DNA of 64,000 nt from Sphingomonas glacialis (GTDB lineage: Bacteria > Pseudomonadota > Alphaproteobacteria > Sphingomonadales > Sphingomonadaceae): contig NZ_RCZC01000002.1 of NCBI RefSeq assembly GCF_006439055.1, forward strand, positions 977,220-1,041,219. The letters run 5' to 3'. Within the stretch, counting starts at the first letter, position 1. Every line of letters starts with the position of its first letter. The notes beneath the pieces are model-generated. The model did not search any database. It was not told where the DNA came from and saw nothing but the letters and a program-made list of their open reading frames with translations. Position numbers and translations under genes: made by a program. This document shows, piece after piece, positions 32,886 to 42,787 of this stretch.

Positions 32886-35249
32886 TTAGAAGCGCAGGCC
32901 GAAGCGCGCGCCATAGGTCCGGGGCGCGCCGATCGTGCTCGAGACAAAGCCGTTCACGAACGGGCTCTGGTCGCCGCCGCCGCCGGTATAGACCGTCGCG
33001 TTCGTGATGTTGCGGACATATCCCCCGATGAACCACCGTTCGCCGGGCGCATTGTAGGTCAGCGTCGCGTTCCAGTTTCCATAGGCACCCGCCAGCGAAT
33101 TCGGCACGAAACTGGTCGAGGTGTAGCGTTTCGTCGCGAACGCCAGATCGGTGTCGAACGTGACGTTGGCGCCGTTCGTCAACCCGAACACTTGGGTCAT
33201 GCCGACATTGCCCGAGACCTTGGGCGAGCGCACGAGCGGCTTGCCCGCGCAATTCACCGTTACATACGGACCGAGCGGCCCCGGCGGAATGCTGGCCGGC
33301 GATACGGCACAGCCGGTCGACCCGGGGGTGGTGAATTGCGCCGCCTGCACGAAGGCAAATTCCTGATAGCGCGAGTTCACATATTCGACGCCCGCGTGCA
33401 GCGTGGTCCCGGCGAACGGCTTGGCCACGACGTCGGCGTTGAAGCCGTAGATGCGCGCTTTGCCGGCATTCTGCGTGGTCAGCGACAGATTGCCCGACCC
33501 GTCGAGGATCAGCGAGGACAGCTGGAGATCGCGGTAATCCCAGTAGAACCCCTCAAGATTGAACTGCAATGTGTTGTGCAGGAACCGGTTGCGCAAGCCG
33601 ACGGTGTAGGCCGTGATCGTCTCCGCCTTGAACGGCAACGCGCGGTTGGTGGCGACGGTATCGACGGCCTGGTTGAACCCGCCGGCCTTGAACCCGGTGC
33701 TCACCGTCGCGAACAGCATGCTCTGCGGCGCCAGATCGACCTCGCCGCCGACCTTCCAGGTCGCGCGGTTGAAGGTGCGTGAGCTGTCGAAATTGACCGG
33801 CGGCAGGAGGTTGCACTCGGTGCCCGGTGCAAAGGTCGGCGGAACGCACGGGGTGGCGAGCGGCGGCGAACCGGTGACCGTCGGCGAAATCGCAAACTTG
33901 CGGAAATTGGTCTGCGACCGCTGATCCGACGTGTAGCGAAGCCCGCCGATCAGGCGCAGCCGATCGGTAAGGCTGTACGTCGCTTCGCCGAACCCCGCGA
34001 TCGACTTGGATTGCAGGTCCGACGCGATCCGAACGCGCTGGATGACACCGGCGGTGATCGCAAAATCGGTGCTCTGATTTTCCTGAAAGGCGAACGCGCC
34101 GATAACCCATTTCAGCTTGCCGCTGGTGCCGCCGAGCCGGGTCTCGAGCGAATATTGGTCGGACGTTTCGCCCTTCGTGCCCTTTCCGCCGGGCGAATAG
34201 TTGAAGCCCGGAGATACGGAGAAGATTGCGGTGGTGCGCCGATATGCCGGTATGACGGTGAGAATCGCTCCCCCGAAATCATAGTCCGCCTGACCGCTGA
34301 TATTCCAGCTTCTCACGTTCTGGAACAGGCGTTCGCTATCCGGGCGGTCGAACACGGCAGCGGGCGGCGACGATCCGCCCGAGGCGACGAAGTTGGCGTT
34401 GATGACCGAGAAATAATAGTCCGCGGCCGCCTTCGACGTCGTGCCGGTCCACGGCGACTGCCCCGGAATGCTCGGAAGAACCGCCAAGCCCGAGCCTTTG
34501 CCGCCGAGATGGGTGTATCCGCCGAGCAGGTGGACGGACAGCCGGTCGAACTTGGCGAGCGCCTGAAGGCGGATCGACTGATGCTTGTCGTCATCGCCGC
34601 CGTCGGTGAGGTAGCCGCCGCGATCGGAGAGCTGGAACGATGCGCGCACCGCGATATCATCCGCGATGGGCAGATTGATCGCCCCTTCGCCGCCCAACGT
34701 ATCGTAATTGCCGGCGGTGCCCTGCAGATAGCCTTCCGTTTTATTGAGGCGAGGCCGTGCCGCAATGAGGTTGAGCGCGCCGCCGCTGGCGTTGCGGCCA
34801 TAGAGTGTCCCCTGCGGGCCTTTGAGCAACTCGATGCGGTCGAGGTCGAAGAAATTCCCCGAGATCGCCTGCGGCCGCGAGATCGGCACCCCGTCGAGGT
34901 TGGTCACGACGGCCGGGTTCGCGGTCGCGACGACGCCGAAATCGCCCACGCCACGGACATAAATCTGCGTCGAGGTTCCCCCGCCGACCTGCACGCCCGT
35001 GGCAATCTTGGTCAGGTCGTCAGGACGCGTCACACCACGATTGGCAATCTCCTGCCCGCTGAACGCCTCGATCGAGATCGAGGCACGCTGGACGCTTTCG
35101 GACCGCCGCTGCGCGGTGACGACGATGTCTGCGATCCCCTGGCTGTCAGCGGCCTGCGGCTGCGCTGCGGGCTGCGATTGCGCAGCGGCCGTGCCGCTCA
35201 TCGACGCCACTGCCACGGCAAACATCGAGCCCGTGATATACCTTTTCAT
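32886..35249 (-). CDS. TonB-dependent outer membrane receptor
   Basis: The 787-residue receptor has a signal peptide (MKRYITGSMFAVAVASMSGT and on), then IADIVVTAQRR, which acts as the TonB-box region. The plug has the usual ELLKGPQGTLYGRNASGGALN, and a 22-strand barrel ends in Phe (YGARFGLRF). It belongs to the broad IVVTAQRR class common in sphingomonads, whose ligands range from siderophores to aromatic or terpenoid compounds. Neighbours are ThuA downstream and a DUF3237 protein upstream, so a siderophore role is not favoured. An AAACGTTT palindrome lies about 100 bases upstream of the start. Confidence 0.92.
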   Translation of the reverse strand: MKRYITGSMFAVAVASMSGTAAAQSQPAAQPQAADSQGIADIVVTAQRRSESVQRASISIEAFSGQEIANRGVTRPDDLTKIATGVQVGGGTSTQIYVRGVGDFGVVATANPAVVTNLDGVPISRPQAISGNFFDLDRIELLKGPQGTLYGRNASGGALNLIAARPRLNKTEGYLQGTAGNYDTLGGEGAINLPIADDIAVRASFQLSDRGGYLTDGGDDDKHQSIRLQALAKFDRLSVHLLGGYTHLGGKGSGLAVLPSIPGQSPWTGTTSKAAADYYFSVINANFVASGGSSPPAAVFDRPDSERLFQNVRSWNISGQADYDFGGAILTVIPAYRRTTAIFSVSPGFNYSPGGKGTKGETSDQYSLETRLGGTSGKLKWVIGAFAFQENQSTDFAITAGVIQRVRIASDLQSKSIAGFGEATYSLTDRLRLIGGLRYTSDQRSQTNFRKFAISPTVTGSPPLATPCVPPTFAPGTECNLLPPVNFDSSRTFNRATWKVGGEVDLAPQSMLFATVSTGFKAGGFNQAVDTVATNRALPFKAETITAYTVGLRNRFLHNTLQFNLEGFYWDYRDLQLSSLILDGSGNLSLTTQNAGKARIYGFNADVVAKPFAGTTLHAGVEYVNSRYQEFAFVQAAQFTTPGSTGCAVSPASIPPGPLGPYVTVNCAGKPLVRSPKVSGNVGMTQVFGLTNGANVTFDTDLAFATKRYTSTSFVPNSLAGAYGNWNATLTYNAPGERWFIGGYVRNITNATVYTGGGGDQSPFVNGFVSSTIGAPRTYGARFGLRF

Positions 35250-35613
35250 CGTGATCCCCTCCAGATGCCGCCGCGATTTCTTCGCGGCTGTTCTCGACCC
35301 CGTCAGGCACCCCTTCGCGCGACCGGCCTGGTAAACGTCGGCTGCCCAAACGTTTACGGCCGGTCAGGACGAGGGGCCGTATTATCGCCACGACGACGGC
35401 TAAGCCTCGGTCGTGGCCACATCGGAACGCCTGATCTCAATGTGACTTATTGTATCACTATTGTACTGTCTAGTCAGAATTGAGCCGGAGTCTGGAACGC
35501 TGTCACATCGGTCCGCTGCGAGGGTGTTCGGACCGTTCGGCATCTAAAACGGGAGGATCGCCTTGCGCCGGCGTGTCGATGATCCGCCGCCTTTACGAGC
35601 GTCCGCCTTCAAT
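35250..35613. other. Intergenic region upstream of the TonB receptor
   Basis: These 364 bases contain no supportable gene. They hold an AAACGTTT palindrome (35348) with flanking GTAAACG/CGTTTAC arms. A distinctly AT-rich stretch at 35436-35484 is framed by CTCAAT and ATTGAG. This is probably the control region of the receptor gene. Confidence 0.5.
35331..35357. promoter_or_regulatory. Candidate LacI-type operator upstream of TonB receptor
   Basis: GTAAACG (35331-35337) and CGTTTAC (35351-35357) are inverted copies. The second is part of AAACGTTTAC, whose centre AACGTT is typical of LacI-family operators. No lacI-type gene lies in the window, so the regulator would be elsewhere. Confidence 0.4.
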
Positions 35614-36069
35614 TCACGTGATTTCAAAAACGTCTATGGCCACCGCCGATGGTCCCTGTGGGGTCAGGTTTCCGACGAAAATGCGATTGTTGAGGAACGC
35701 GTATTTTTCGTGGGACACCTCGAACGTCGGGCGTGTCTTTGCGTACCAGTTGGTCATGTCGATTTCCTCGCCAGCCAGGATCTGCGCCATCATGTCGCGC
35801 GCGCCCGGCTGAAGGCCGTCGTTCGTGATCATGATCAGCGCGCCGTCGTCGGTCTGGAGCGTATAGCGGGCCCAGAGGTAAACGGTGCCGTCCGGCCGTT
35901 CCAAATTCCAATCCGCCCCGCCGGGCAGGATCGTTCCGCGAAGGCGTTCGCCGACAAAGCGCCCGCCCGTTATCGGAATAATCCGACGATACCCGCCAGG
36001 AACCGGACCAATATCGAGAACCGGCCCCAACTCGACGTCCAGGCGCATCAGATGATCGGCAGAAATCAT
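35614..36069 (-). CDS. DUF3237 family protein
   Basis: The 151-residue protein matches the DUF3237 beta-barrel family. Conserved blocks are LDVELGPVLDIGPVPGGYRR, GGRFVGERLRGTILPGGADW, a TLQTDDGALIMITNDG strand pair, and NWYAKTRPTFEV followed by FVGNLTPQG. The family has no firmly established biochemistry. Several members sit beside TonB receptors or aromatic-compound genes. The ATG at 36069 follows GGAGAGAG, and a perfect TATAAT lies 17 bases above it. The gene runs in the same direction as the TonB receptor downstream. Confidence 0.82.
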   Translation of the reverse strand: MISADHLMRLDVELGPVLDIGPVPGGYRRIIPITGGRFVGERLRGTILPGGADWNLERPDGTVYLWARYTLQTDDGALIMITNDGLQPGARDMMAQILAGEEIDMTNWYAKTRPTFEVSHEKYAFLNNRIFVGNLTPQGPSAVAIDVFEIT

Positions 36070-36085
36070 GGTCACTCTCTCCACT

Positions 36086-36091
36086 ATTATA
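36086..36091 (-). promoter_or_regulatory. -10 element for the DUF3237 gene
   Basis: On the minus strand a perfect TATAAT lies upstream of the ribosome site and start at 36069. The -35 region is weak, so an activator may be needed. The LysR protein encoded just upstream is a candidate. Confidence 0.5.
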
Positions 36092-36358
36092 GAATGATTT
36101 TTGGGCACACGCCGCCGGCACGTAGTTCGACAACCACAGTCGTCAATGAAAGTACCGCACCATCTGACGGCGTAACGCTCTTTTTTCTATAAGATGCACC
36201 CCACCGCTCGGCCTCACTGGCTCGCGCCCGAAGATTGGCTGTCGTCTCAAGTCCAGCAGCCTTCGCCGGATCGCGCATCGCTGTGACACGGTCAAACGGC
36301 AATCGCCTTTGCTTGCTTCGCATGCGGAACGGCGCGCTCCCGATGCGCGCTGGAACGC

Positions 36359-37555
36359 CTATTGCGGCGGCGCTTCGACATCGGCGGACGTTTCCCGGAG
36401 GCAGTGCAGGAACGCTTGCTGCGCTCGGGTCGGGAACCAGTCGCGACGCGATATCGCGCCGATCGTGCGCATCGTATCGGGCACGCTCGACTCGATCCGA
36501 ACAAGCGTCCCCGAATCAATTTCCGCGCTCACCTGGTCGGTCGACAGCAGCGTCAGGAAGTCGCTGCGCACGAGCAGCCCCCGGATCAGCGCGACCGAAC
36601 CGCATTGGATCGGCGCATCGGGTCGCGGCATCCCCGATCGATCGAACATCTTCTGCCAGCGGTCGAGCAATCCCGACGCGCGCCGCGCGACGATCCACGG
36701 ATAGGTGGCGAGTTCCTCGAGGCCCGCGACGGCGCCCGCAAGCGGGTGACTGGCGCGCCCGATGATCGTGAGGCGATCGTGGAACAGCGGCTCCTGCAAC
36801 AGATCCGCCCCGGGATGGTCGCGCAGCGCGCCGATCAGGACGTCGATCCGCCCGCTGCGCAGCAGTTCGACGAGCTCGAAATACGATCCTTCGACCACGT
36901 CGACCCGCACATCCGGGCGCTGTTGCAACAGGTTCGCGAGCGTCGCCGGCAACAGGAGCGAGCGCGACAATGCCATCGCCCCGAGCGACAGATACCCGCC
37001 GCGCTCGGTCGTCTCCTCAAGACCGGCAGCGAGTTCGGTGACGCCCATCATGAACCCGCGCGCGAGTTTCGACCCGGCGCGGGTCAGTTCGACGCCACGT
37101 CCGCGCTGCTCGACGAGCGGCGTCCCCGCCAGACGCTCGACATCGCGGACCGCGCGATGCAGCGAAGGGATCGAGATTCCGACATTTTCGGCAGCGCGCG
37201 AAAAGCTGCCGGCTTCCGATAGCGCGATCAGGCCCCGCACATGCGCGGTCGTGAGATACGATTCAAGTCGCTCGGCGGCCTGCGTCTTTCCGATCGCCCG
37301 GCACGCTTTGCCAAAACTGCGCATCGCGCGGCGGATTCGCTGCAGGACGGGCTTGCCCTCGGCGGTCGCGATCACGCCGCCTGCGCTACGGTGAAACAGC
37401 GACGCGCCGAACGCCTTTTCGAGACGCGCGAGCGCTTGGGTCAGCGCGGGCTGCGAAATCGCCGCCGTCCGCGCCGCGGCGCTCAGGCTACCGGTGTCGG
37501 CGATCGCCACGACCATGCGCAAGTGCCGCATATTGAGGTCATAGGGCGTCGCCAT
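36359..37555 (-). CDS. LysR-type regulator with two N-terminal HTH domains
   Basis: The protein has 398 residues, about 100 more than a standard LysR protein. The first HTH is at residues about 8-66 (TGSLSAAARTAAISQPALTQ). A second at about 100-160 (AGSFSRAAENVGISIPSLHR) precedes a complete periplasmic-binding-like effector domain (LSLGAMALSRSLLLPATLAN and on). Both HTH units look intact. The gene is divergent from PEP carboxykinase with a LysR-type box in between, so it probably regulates pckG and itself. A role for the downstream DUF3237 and TonB genes is also possible. Confidence 0.88.
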   Translation of the reverse strand: MATPYDLNMRHLRMVVAIADTGSLSAAARTAAISQPALTQALARLEKAFGASLFHRSAGGVIATAEGKPVLQRIRRAMRSFGKACRAIGKTQAAERLESYLTTAHVRGLIALSEAGSFSRAAENVGISIPSLHRAVRDVERLAGTPLVEQRGRGVELTRAGSKLARGFMMGVTELAAGLEETTERGGYLSLGAMALSRSLLLPATLANLLQQRPDVRVDVVEGSYFELVELLRSGRIDVLIGALRDHPGADLLQEPLFHDRLTIIGRASHPLAGAVAGLEELATYPWIVARRASGLLDRWQKMFDRSGMPRPDAPIQCGSVALIRGLLVRSDFLTLLSTDQVSAEIDSGTLVRIESSVPDTMRTIGAISRRDWFPTRAQQAFLHCLRETSADVEAPPQ

Positions 37556-37575
37556 CGACTTACTTTAGCATGACC

Positions 37576-37592
37576 TTATGGCATTCCGATAA
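37576..37592. promoter_or_regulatory. LysR-type box between lysR and pckG
   Basis: TTAT-N9-ATAA, extended to CCTTAT and ATAAAG, is a dyad fitting the T-N11-A consensus of LysR sites. It is 21 bases from the lysR start and 78 bases from the pckG start, where an autoregulated divergent operator is expected. Confidence 0.55.
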
Positions 37593-37669
37593 AGAAATTT
37601 GTTGTAACTCCCAGCGCCGACTAGCCTTGCACAAACACGCGAATGCAAAAGTCTGGAGAGGACGCGAAC

Positions 37670-39535
37670 ATGTCGAGCCAATCGACCAACCTGCTGGTTG
37701 CCGAGCCAGCGGCACCGACACGTCATCGCGCCCTGCTCGACTGGGTCGCGGAAATTGCGGCGCAGACGCTGCCGCAGAATGTCCATTGGTGTGACGGCTC
37801 GGAAGCCGAGGCGGATGCCCTCGCCGCGCAAGCCGTCGAGAGCGGCACGCTCATTCCGCTCAACCCCGCGCTGCGCCCCAATTCGTTCTACGCCCGATCG
37901 GACCCGCGCGATGTCGCGCGTGTCGAGAGCCGAACCTTCATCTGCTCGGAGTCGGAGAGCGATGCGGGGCCGACCAACAATTGGGCGCAGCCCGATGAGA
38001 TGCGGCTTCGGCTCGACGATCTGTTCACCGGCTCCATGGCGGGTCGCACCCTGTATGTCGTCCCGTTTTGCATGGGGCCGCTCGGATCCGACAAGAGCCT
38101 GATCGGCGTCGAAATCACCGACAGCCCCTATGTCGTGCTTTCCATGCGCGTTATGACCCGGATCGGCACGCCGGTGCTCGATCTGCTCGGCGACGACGGC
38201 TTCTTCATCCGGTGCGTCCATTCGGTCGGCATGCCGCTCGCCGCTGGCGTCGCCGACGTGGCGTGGCCGTGCAACGACGAGAAGTGGATCGTGCATTTCC
38301 CCGAGACGCGCGAAATCTGGTCGTACGGCTCGGGCTATGGCGGCAACGCATTGCTCGGCAAGAAGTGCGTCGCGCTGCGCATTGCGAGCGTGATGGCGCG
38401 CGACGAGGGCTGGCTGGCCGAGCATATGCTGATCCTCAAGCTGACCGACCCCGAGGGCAGCAGCCATTACATCGCGGCAGCCTTTCCGAGCGCCTGCGGC
38501 AAGACGAACCTTGCGATGCTCGAGCCGAGCCTGGCCGGCTGGACAGCCGAGACGATTGGCGACGACATTGCCTGGATGCGGTTCGGCAAGGATGGGCGGC
38601 TGTATGCGATCAATCCCGAAGCGGGGTTCTTCGGTGTCGCGCCCGGCACCGGACCGAGCACCAACCGCAACGCGATCGCGACGCTGACCGACAATTGCAT
38701 CTTCACCAACACCGCCCTGACCGCCGATGGCGACGTCTGGTGGGAGGGGCTGACCAAGACCGCGCCCGACGGGCTCACCGACTGGACCGGAGCGCCCTAT
38801 GATCCGGCGAGTGGCCAGCCGGCCGCTCACCCTAACGCCCGCTTTGCCGTTCCGGCGGCACAATGCCCGAGCATCGCGCCCGAATGGGATTCGCCCGAAG
38901 GCGTGCCGATTGCGGCGATTCTGTTCGGCGGTCGTCGCGCAACCGCGGTGCCCCTGGTGACCGAAGCGTTCGATTGGGCGCACGGCGTCTATCTGGCGGC
39001 GAACATCGCGTCGGAGGGTACCGCTGCAGCCGAGAATGCGGTCGGGGCGCTGCGGCGTGATCCGTTCGCGATGCTGCCATTCTGCGGCTATCACATGGCC
39101 GACTATTTCAACCACTGGCTGCGGATCGGCGCAGCGGCGCAATCGGACGCATCCGTCCTGCCGAAGATCTTCCTGGTGAACTGGTTCCGCAAGGACAGCG
39201 CCGGCAAGTTCCTCTGGCCTGGCTTTGGTGACAACGCGCGCGCGCTCAAATGGATCGTCGAGCGGATCACCGGGACGGCCGCGGCGACCACGACACCCAT
39301 CGGCCTGTTGCCCGATGTCGACGCGCTCGATCTCAGCGGACTTTCGCTTACCGAGAACGATGCGAACCTGTTGCTGACGGTGGATACGCCGGTGTGGATC
39401 GAGGAAGCACGCCTCAACCGGACGTATCTCGAGACGTTCGGCGACCGCCTGCCGCCCGCGCTCCTTGCGCAGCAATTGGCGCTCGAAGCGCGATTGGCTT
39501 CACCTTCGATCGATGGGTCTGGCACATCTGCATAG
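37670..39535 (+). CDS. pckG: Phosphoenolpyruvate carboxykinase (GTP)
   Basis: The 621-residue enzyme is the GTP-dependent type, not the ATP-dependent PckA. The nucleotide loop is [13 protein letters not shown] (Lys278). Other family blocks are [27 protein letters not shown] and [16 protein letters not shown]. It converts oxaloacetate plus GTP to PEP, CO2 and GDP, the entry step of gluconeogenesis. That is useful for a cell living on acyl-CoA units or fucose-derived pyruvate and lactate. The ATG at 37670 has GGAGAGG 8 bases upstream and was chosen over one 27 bases earlier. Confidence 0.95.
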   Translation: MSSQSTNLLVAEPAAPTRHRALLDWVAEIAAQTLPQNVHWCDGSEAEADALAAQAVESGTLIPLNPALRPNSFYARSDPRDVARVESRTFICSESESDAGPTNNWAQPDEMRLRLDDLFTGSMAGRTLYVVPFCMGPLGSDKSLIGVEITDSPYVVLSMRVMTRIGTPVLDLLGDDGFFIRCVHSVGMPLAAGVADVAWPCNDEKWIVHFPETREIWSYGSGYGGNALLGKKCVALRIASVMARDEGWLAEHMLILKLTDPEGSSHYIAAAFPSACGKTNLAMLEPSLAGWTAETIGDDIAWMRFGKDGRLYAINPEAGFFGVAPGTGPSTNRNAIATLTDNCIFTNTALTADGDVWWEGLTKTAPDGLTDWTGAPYDPASGQPAAHPNARFAVPAAQCPSIAPEWDSPEGVPIAAILFGGRRATAVPLVTEAFDWAHGVYLAANIASEGTAAAENAVGALRRDPFAMLPFCGYHMADYFNHWLRIGAAAQSDASVLPKIFLVNWFRKDSAGKFLWPGFGDNARALKWIVERITGTAAATTTPIGLLPDVDALDLSGLSLTENDANLLLTVDTPVWIEEARLNRTYLETFGDRLPPALLAQQLALEARLASPSIDGSGTSA

Positions 39536-39784
39536 CCGCCGGAGGAATTGACCAGGGACCGGAGCTGAACGTCTGCCGATAGACAGAAGCGCGGCAGGAT
39601 GGGCGGTGGCCGGAAGCAGGTTCAGCGGAGGCGTTCCGGCCTATTCCGAAACCGCAGAGTTCCGCGGCCCTCGAAGCTGGTCGACACCTCCCGTCGGAGT
39701 CGCAGGCGCGACACGCCTCGAAAGGTCGCGCGAAGTTCGCGCAAAAGCGTCGGGTGGCGCCGCGACCCCACCCGACGGCAAAGA

Positions 39785-40612
39785 TCAGCCCGTGATGAAC
39801 GCCAGCAGGTCCGCATTGATCTGCGCGGCATGCGTGGTCGGCATGCCGTGCGGATAGCCCGGATAGGTCTTGTACTGCGCACCCGGAATGAGTTTGGCCG
39901 ACAGAGCGCCCGAGATCGCGATCGGCACGATCTGATCGTCCTCGCCGTGCAGCACGAGCGTCGGGACGGTGATCGCCTTGAGATCGGCGGTGAAGTCTGT
40001 TTCGGAGAATGCGGCAATGCCGCGGACATGCGCCAGCGCGCTGCCCATCATTCCCTGCCGCCACCAATTGCGGCGCACGCCTTCATGGACCTCGGCGCCG
40101 TCGCGATTGAAGCCGTAGAACGGCATGGTGAAATCGTAATAATATTGGGCGCGGTTGGTGGCGGTCTGCGCACGGATGTCGTCGAACACCGCCATCGGCA
40201 CGCCGTTCGGGTTGGTCGGAGTCTGGACCATCAGCGGCGGCACCGCACTGATCAGCACCGCCTTGGCGACCCGGCCAGGCTTGGCGTGCGCGACATAACG
40301 CGCGACTTCGCCGCCACCGGTCGAATGGCCGATATGGATGCCATTCTGAATATCGAGCGCGTCGGTCAGCGCGACGACGTCGGCGACATAGCTGTCCATG
40401 TCGTTGCCCGTCGCGGTCTGGGTCGAGCGGCCGTGGCCGCGCCGGTCGTGCGCGATGACGCGATAGCCTTTGTCGAGGAAGAACAGCATCTGGCCGTCCC
40501 AATCGTCGCCGCTGAGCGGCCAGCCGTGATGGAACAGGATCGGCTGCGCATCGCGCGGGCCCCAATCCTTGTAGAAGATTTCGGTGCCGTCGCTGGTAGT
40601 GATGATGGGCAT
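39785..40612 (-). CDS. Alpha/beta hydrolase (non-haem chloroperoxidase/arylesterase type)
   Basis: The 275-residue protein matches the cofactor-free haloperoxidase group. It has LFHHGWPLSGDDWDGQM with the oxyanion region, HDRRGHGRS, the nucleophile elbow GHSTGGGE, GEDDQIVP with the acid, and YPGYPHGMP with the catalytic His. It is most likely a cytoplasmic esterase or perhydrolase. It stands alone between pckG and an exported esterase. About 250 bases on its left side (39536-39784) contain no gene. Confidence 0.88.
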   Translation of the reverse strand: MPIITTSDGTEIFYKDWGPRDAQPILFHHGWPLSGDDWDGQMLFFLDKGYRVIAHDRRGHGRSTQTATGNDMDSYVADVVALTDALDIQNGIHIGHSTGGGEVARYVAHAKPGRVAKAVLISAVPPLMVQTPTNPNGVPMAVFDDIRAQTATNRAQYYYDFTMPFYGFNRDGAEVHEGVRRNWWRQGMMGSALAHVRGIAAFSETDFTADLKAITVPTLVLHGEDDQIVPIAISGALSAKLIPGAQYKTYPGYPHGMPTTHAAQINADLLAFITG

Positions 40613-40849
40613 GATCGGTCTCCTCGGGGCGGGAAATGCACGTGTGGCGGCTACGCGGTACACTTTCGGGTCGGGAACCCTGGGACAGGATCATCGCAGA
40701 TCGCACCTCGCGCTATCAACCGCGATGATCGCGCGACGGCAAGCGATCCGCGGTGGGGCGTTCGGTGATTGCCGCGGGATGGACGCTACGGCACTACAGC
40801 AGCGATCGGCGACGACCGGGCGTGCGCAACGACAGCGGAAGGATTGAGA

Positions 40850-41836
40850 ATGTTCGAGGAATTGACCACGCGGCGGACCCTACTGCTCGGCGCGACGACG
40901 CTGGCGGCGGTCGCGTCGGTCGCCACGGTTGCAGCGCGGGCGCAGACCCGCCCGAACGACGAGCTCGTCCCGCTCTGGCCCGGCGCGATCCCGGGCGACC
41001 GCCACGCCGCGATCGTCCGCAAGAGCGCCGACCAGTCGCACGATCCCAAGCGGCTCGACCGCTGGATCACCGGGATCGCCCAGCCGATGCTGGTCGTGCG
41101 GCGCGCGGCGCAGCCCAACGGCGCCGCGGTGCTGGTGATGCCGGGCGGCGGCTATGGCTTCCTGTCGTACGACAATGAGGGCGAGGAACAGGCGGCGTGG
41201 CTCAACGCGCGCGGCATCACTGCGTTCATCCTGCTCTATCGCCTACCGAGCGAAGGCTGGGCGAACCAGGCGGTCGTCCCGCTGCAGGATGCACAGCGCG
41301 CACTGCGCGTGATCCGCGCGGGCGCGGCGCGCTTCAAGGTCGATCCCGGCAAGATCGCCGCGCTCGGCTTTTCGGCGGGCGGACACCTTGCAGGGTCGCT
41401 CGCGACGCGCTTCGCCGAGCCGACCTACGCGCCGGTCGACCGGACCGACACGCTGTCGGCGCGGCCCGATCTGGTCGCGCTGCTCTACCCCGTGGTCAGC
41501 CTCGAGGCGCCGTTCACGCATGCCGGATCGCGCGACAATCTGCTCGGCCGCGATGGGTCCGCCGCCTTGCGCCATGCGGGCTCGGTCGAAGCGCGGGTCA
41601 CCGCCGATACGCCGCCGACCTTCCTCGTCCATGCCGGCGATGACGGGCTCGTTCCCGTCGCCAACAGCCTGACATTGTACGCCGCGCTGACCGCGCAGAA
41701 ACGGCCGAGCGAACTCCATGCCTTCGACGGTGGCGGGCATGGGTTCGGCGTGCGCCTGCCGCGCACCAACCCGGCGTCGGCCTGGCCCGACCTGTTCCAC
41801 ACCTTCGGCGTCAGCAAGGGGATTTTCGCGGCCTGA
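40850..41836 (+). CDS. Exported alpha/beta hydrolase (acetylxylan esterase-like)
   Basis: The 328-residue protein has a twin-arginine signal (TTRRTLLLGATTLAAVASVA). A BD-FAE/esterase-type hydrolase fold follows, with VMPGGGYGFLSYDNEGE as the oxyanion region, GFSAGGHLAGS as the nucleophile elbow, HAGDDGLVPV and GGGHGFGV with the catalytic His. Relatives remove acetyl groups from plant polysaccharides. It lies 144 bases before the fucosidase operon and in the same direction, separated from it by the candidate IclR sites. It may serve the same xyloglucan locus, since galactosyl residues of xyloglucan are O-acetylated. The substrate is inferred. Confidence 0.82.
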   Translation: MFEELTTRRTLLLGATTLAAVASVATVAARAQTRPNDELVPLWPGAIPGDRHAAIVRKSADQSHDPKRLDRWITGIAQPMLVVRRAAQPNGAAVLVMPGGGYGFLSYDNEGEEQAAWLNARGITAFILLYRLPSEGWANQAVVPLQDAQRALRVIRAGAARFKVDPGKIAALGFSAGGHLAGSLATRFAEPTYAPVDRTDTLSARPDLVALLYPVVSLEAPFTHAGSRDNLLGRDGSAALRHAGSVEARVTADTPPTFLVHAGDDGLVPVANSLTLYAALTAQKRPSELHAFDGGGHGFGVRLPRTNPASAWPDLFHTFGVSKGIFAA

Positions 41837-41874
41837 CGCGCCGAAGCGGGCCCCGCTGACCCGCGTTCAAATTT

Positions 41875-41907
41875 GTTCATATGTGCATTTGCGCTTCACA
41901 AGTGAAC
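41875..41907. promoter_or_regulatory. Two tandem candidate operators before the fucosidase operon
   Basis: GTTCATATGTGCAT (from 41875) and TTCACAAGTGAAC (41895-41907) both resemble the palindrome GTTCATATATGAAC found upstream of the TonB receptor at 52696. Their centres are 19 bases apart, about two helical turns. The second copy keeps the TTCA-N4-TGAAC pattern perfectly. Confidence 0.55.
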
Positions 41908-41980
41908 CGGATAGGACAGCCGCGTCACGTCCCGGTTTGCGCTTGCGCGGCCGGGGTGAAGACAGGGAGAGGATAGGATC

Positions 41981-42787
41981 GTGGATATGACCCGCACCGC
42001 GTGGATGCTGCCGTTTCTTGCCGTGTTGGCGAGTGCCGCGCAGGCGCAGACCAATGTCCCTGGCGACCCCTATGCCAGCGATCCGGTCGGCATCGTCACC
42101 GATCCCTGCCCGCAGCATCCCAACCCGACCGACGGCCCCGGCTGGGAAGCGTGGAAGCTCCACATGCTGACGCGCGACTTCGCGCAAGCCTGCCGCTACG
42201 CGGCCGCCAATCAGGCGCTCGCCAACAGCCGCGCGCCGGTCCGCGTCGTCTTCATGGGCGATTCGATCACCGATAACTGGATCCACTCCGACGCGGCGCT
42301 GTTCAGCGAAGGCGTGGTCGATCGCGGCATCAGCGGGCAGACCACGCCGCAGATGCTCGCACGCTTCCGCGCCGATGTGATCGCGCTCAAGCCCAAGGCG
42401 GTGCATATCATGGCGGGCACCAACGACGTGGCCGGCAATACCGGTGCCGCGACGATCGAGACGGTCGAGGGCAATATCATGACCATGGCCGAGCTCGCCC
42501 GGGCACACGGCATCAAGGTCATCCTCGCCTCGGTCCCGCCTGCAGCCGCCTTCCCGTGGAGCCCGTCGAAACAGCCAGTGCCACAGATTGCCGCGCTCAA
42601 CAGCTGGCTGCGCGGCTACGCCAAGGCCGAAGGCTTCACCTATGTCGATTACTTCGCCGCGCTGGCGACGCCCGAAGGCGCGATGAAGCCGGGCCTGGCA
42701 AGCGACGGCGTCCATCCGACCGCGCAAGGCTATGCCGTGATGCGCCCGCTCGCGCTCGCCGCAATCGCGAAAACGCTCGGCAAGTGA
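41981..42787 (+). CDS. Exported SGNH/GDSL esterase
   Basis: The 268-residue protein has a signal peptide ending AAQA and all SGNH blocks: FMGDSITDNW (nucleophile Ser95), RGISGQTTPQML (Gly), MAGTNDVAGN (Asn) and SDGVHPTAQGY (Asp and His). It should deacetylate a carbohydrate in the periplasm, consistent with acetylated galactose in xyloglucan side chains. It is the first gene of the fucose operon. GTG at 41981 or ATG at 41987 can be the start; both have a purine-rich AGGGAGAGGATAGGA upstream. Its TGA overlaps the GTG start of the fucosidase. Confidence 0.88.
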   Translation: MDMTRTAWMLPFLAVLASAAQAQTNVPGDPYASDPVGIVTDPCPQHPNPTDGPGWEAWKLHMLTRDFAQACRYAAANQALANSRAPVRVVFMGDSITDNWIHSDAALFSEGVVDRGISGQTTPQMLARFRADVIALKPKAVHIMAGTNDVAGNTGAATIETVEGNIMTMAELARAHGIKVILASVPPAAAFPWSPSKQPVPQIAALNSWLRGYAKAEGFTYVDYFAALATPEGAMKPGLASDGVHPTAQGYAVMRPLALAAIAKTLGK

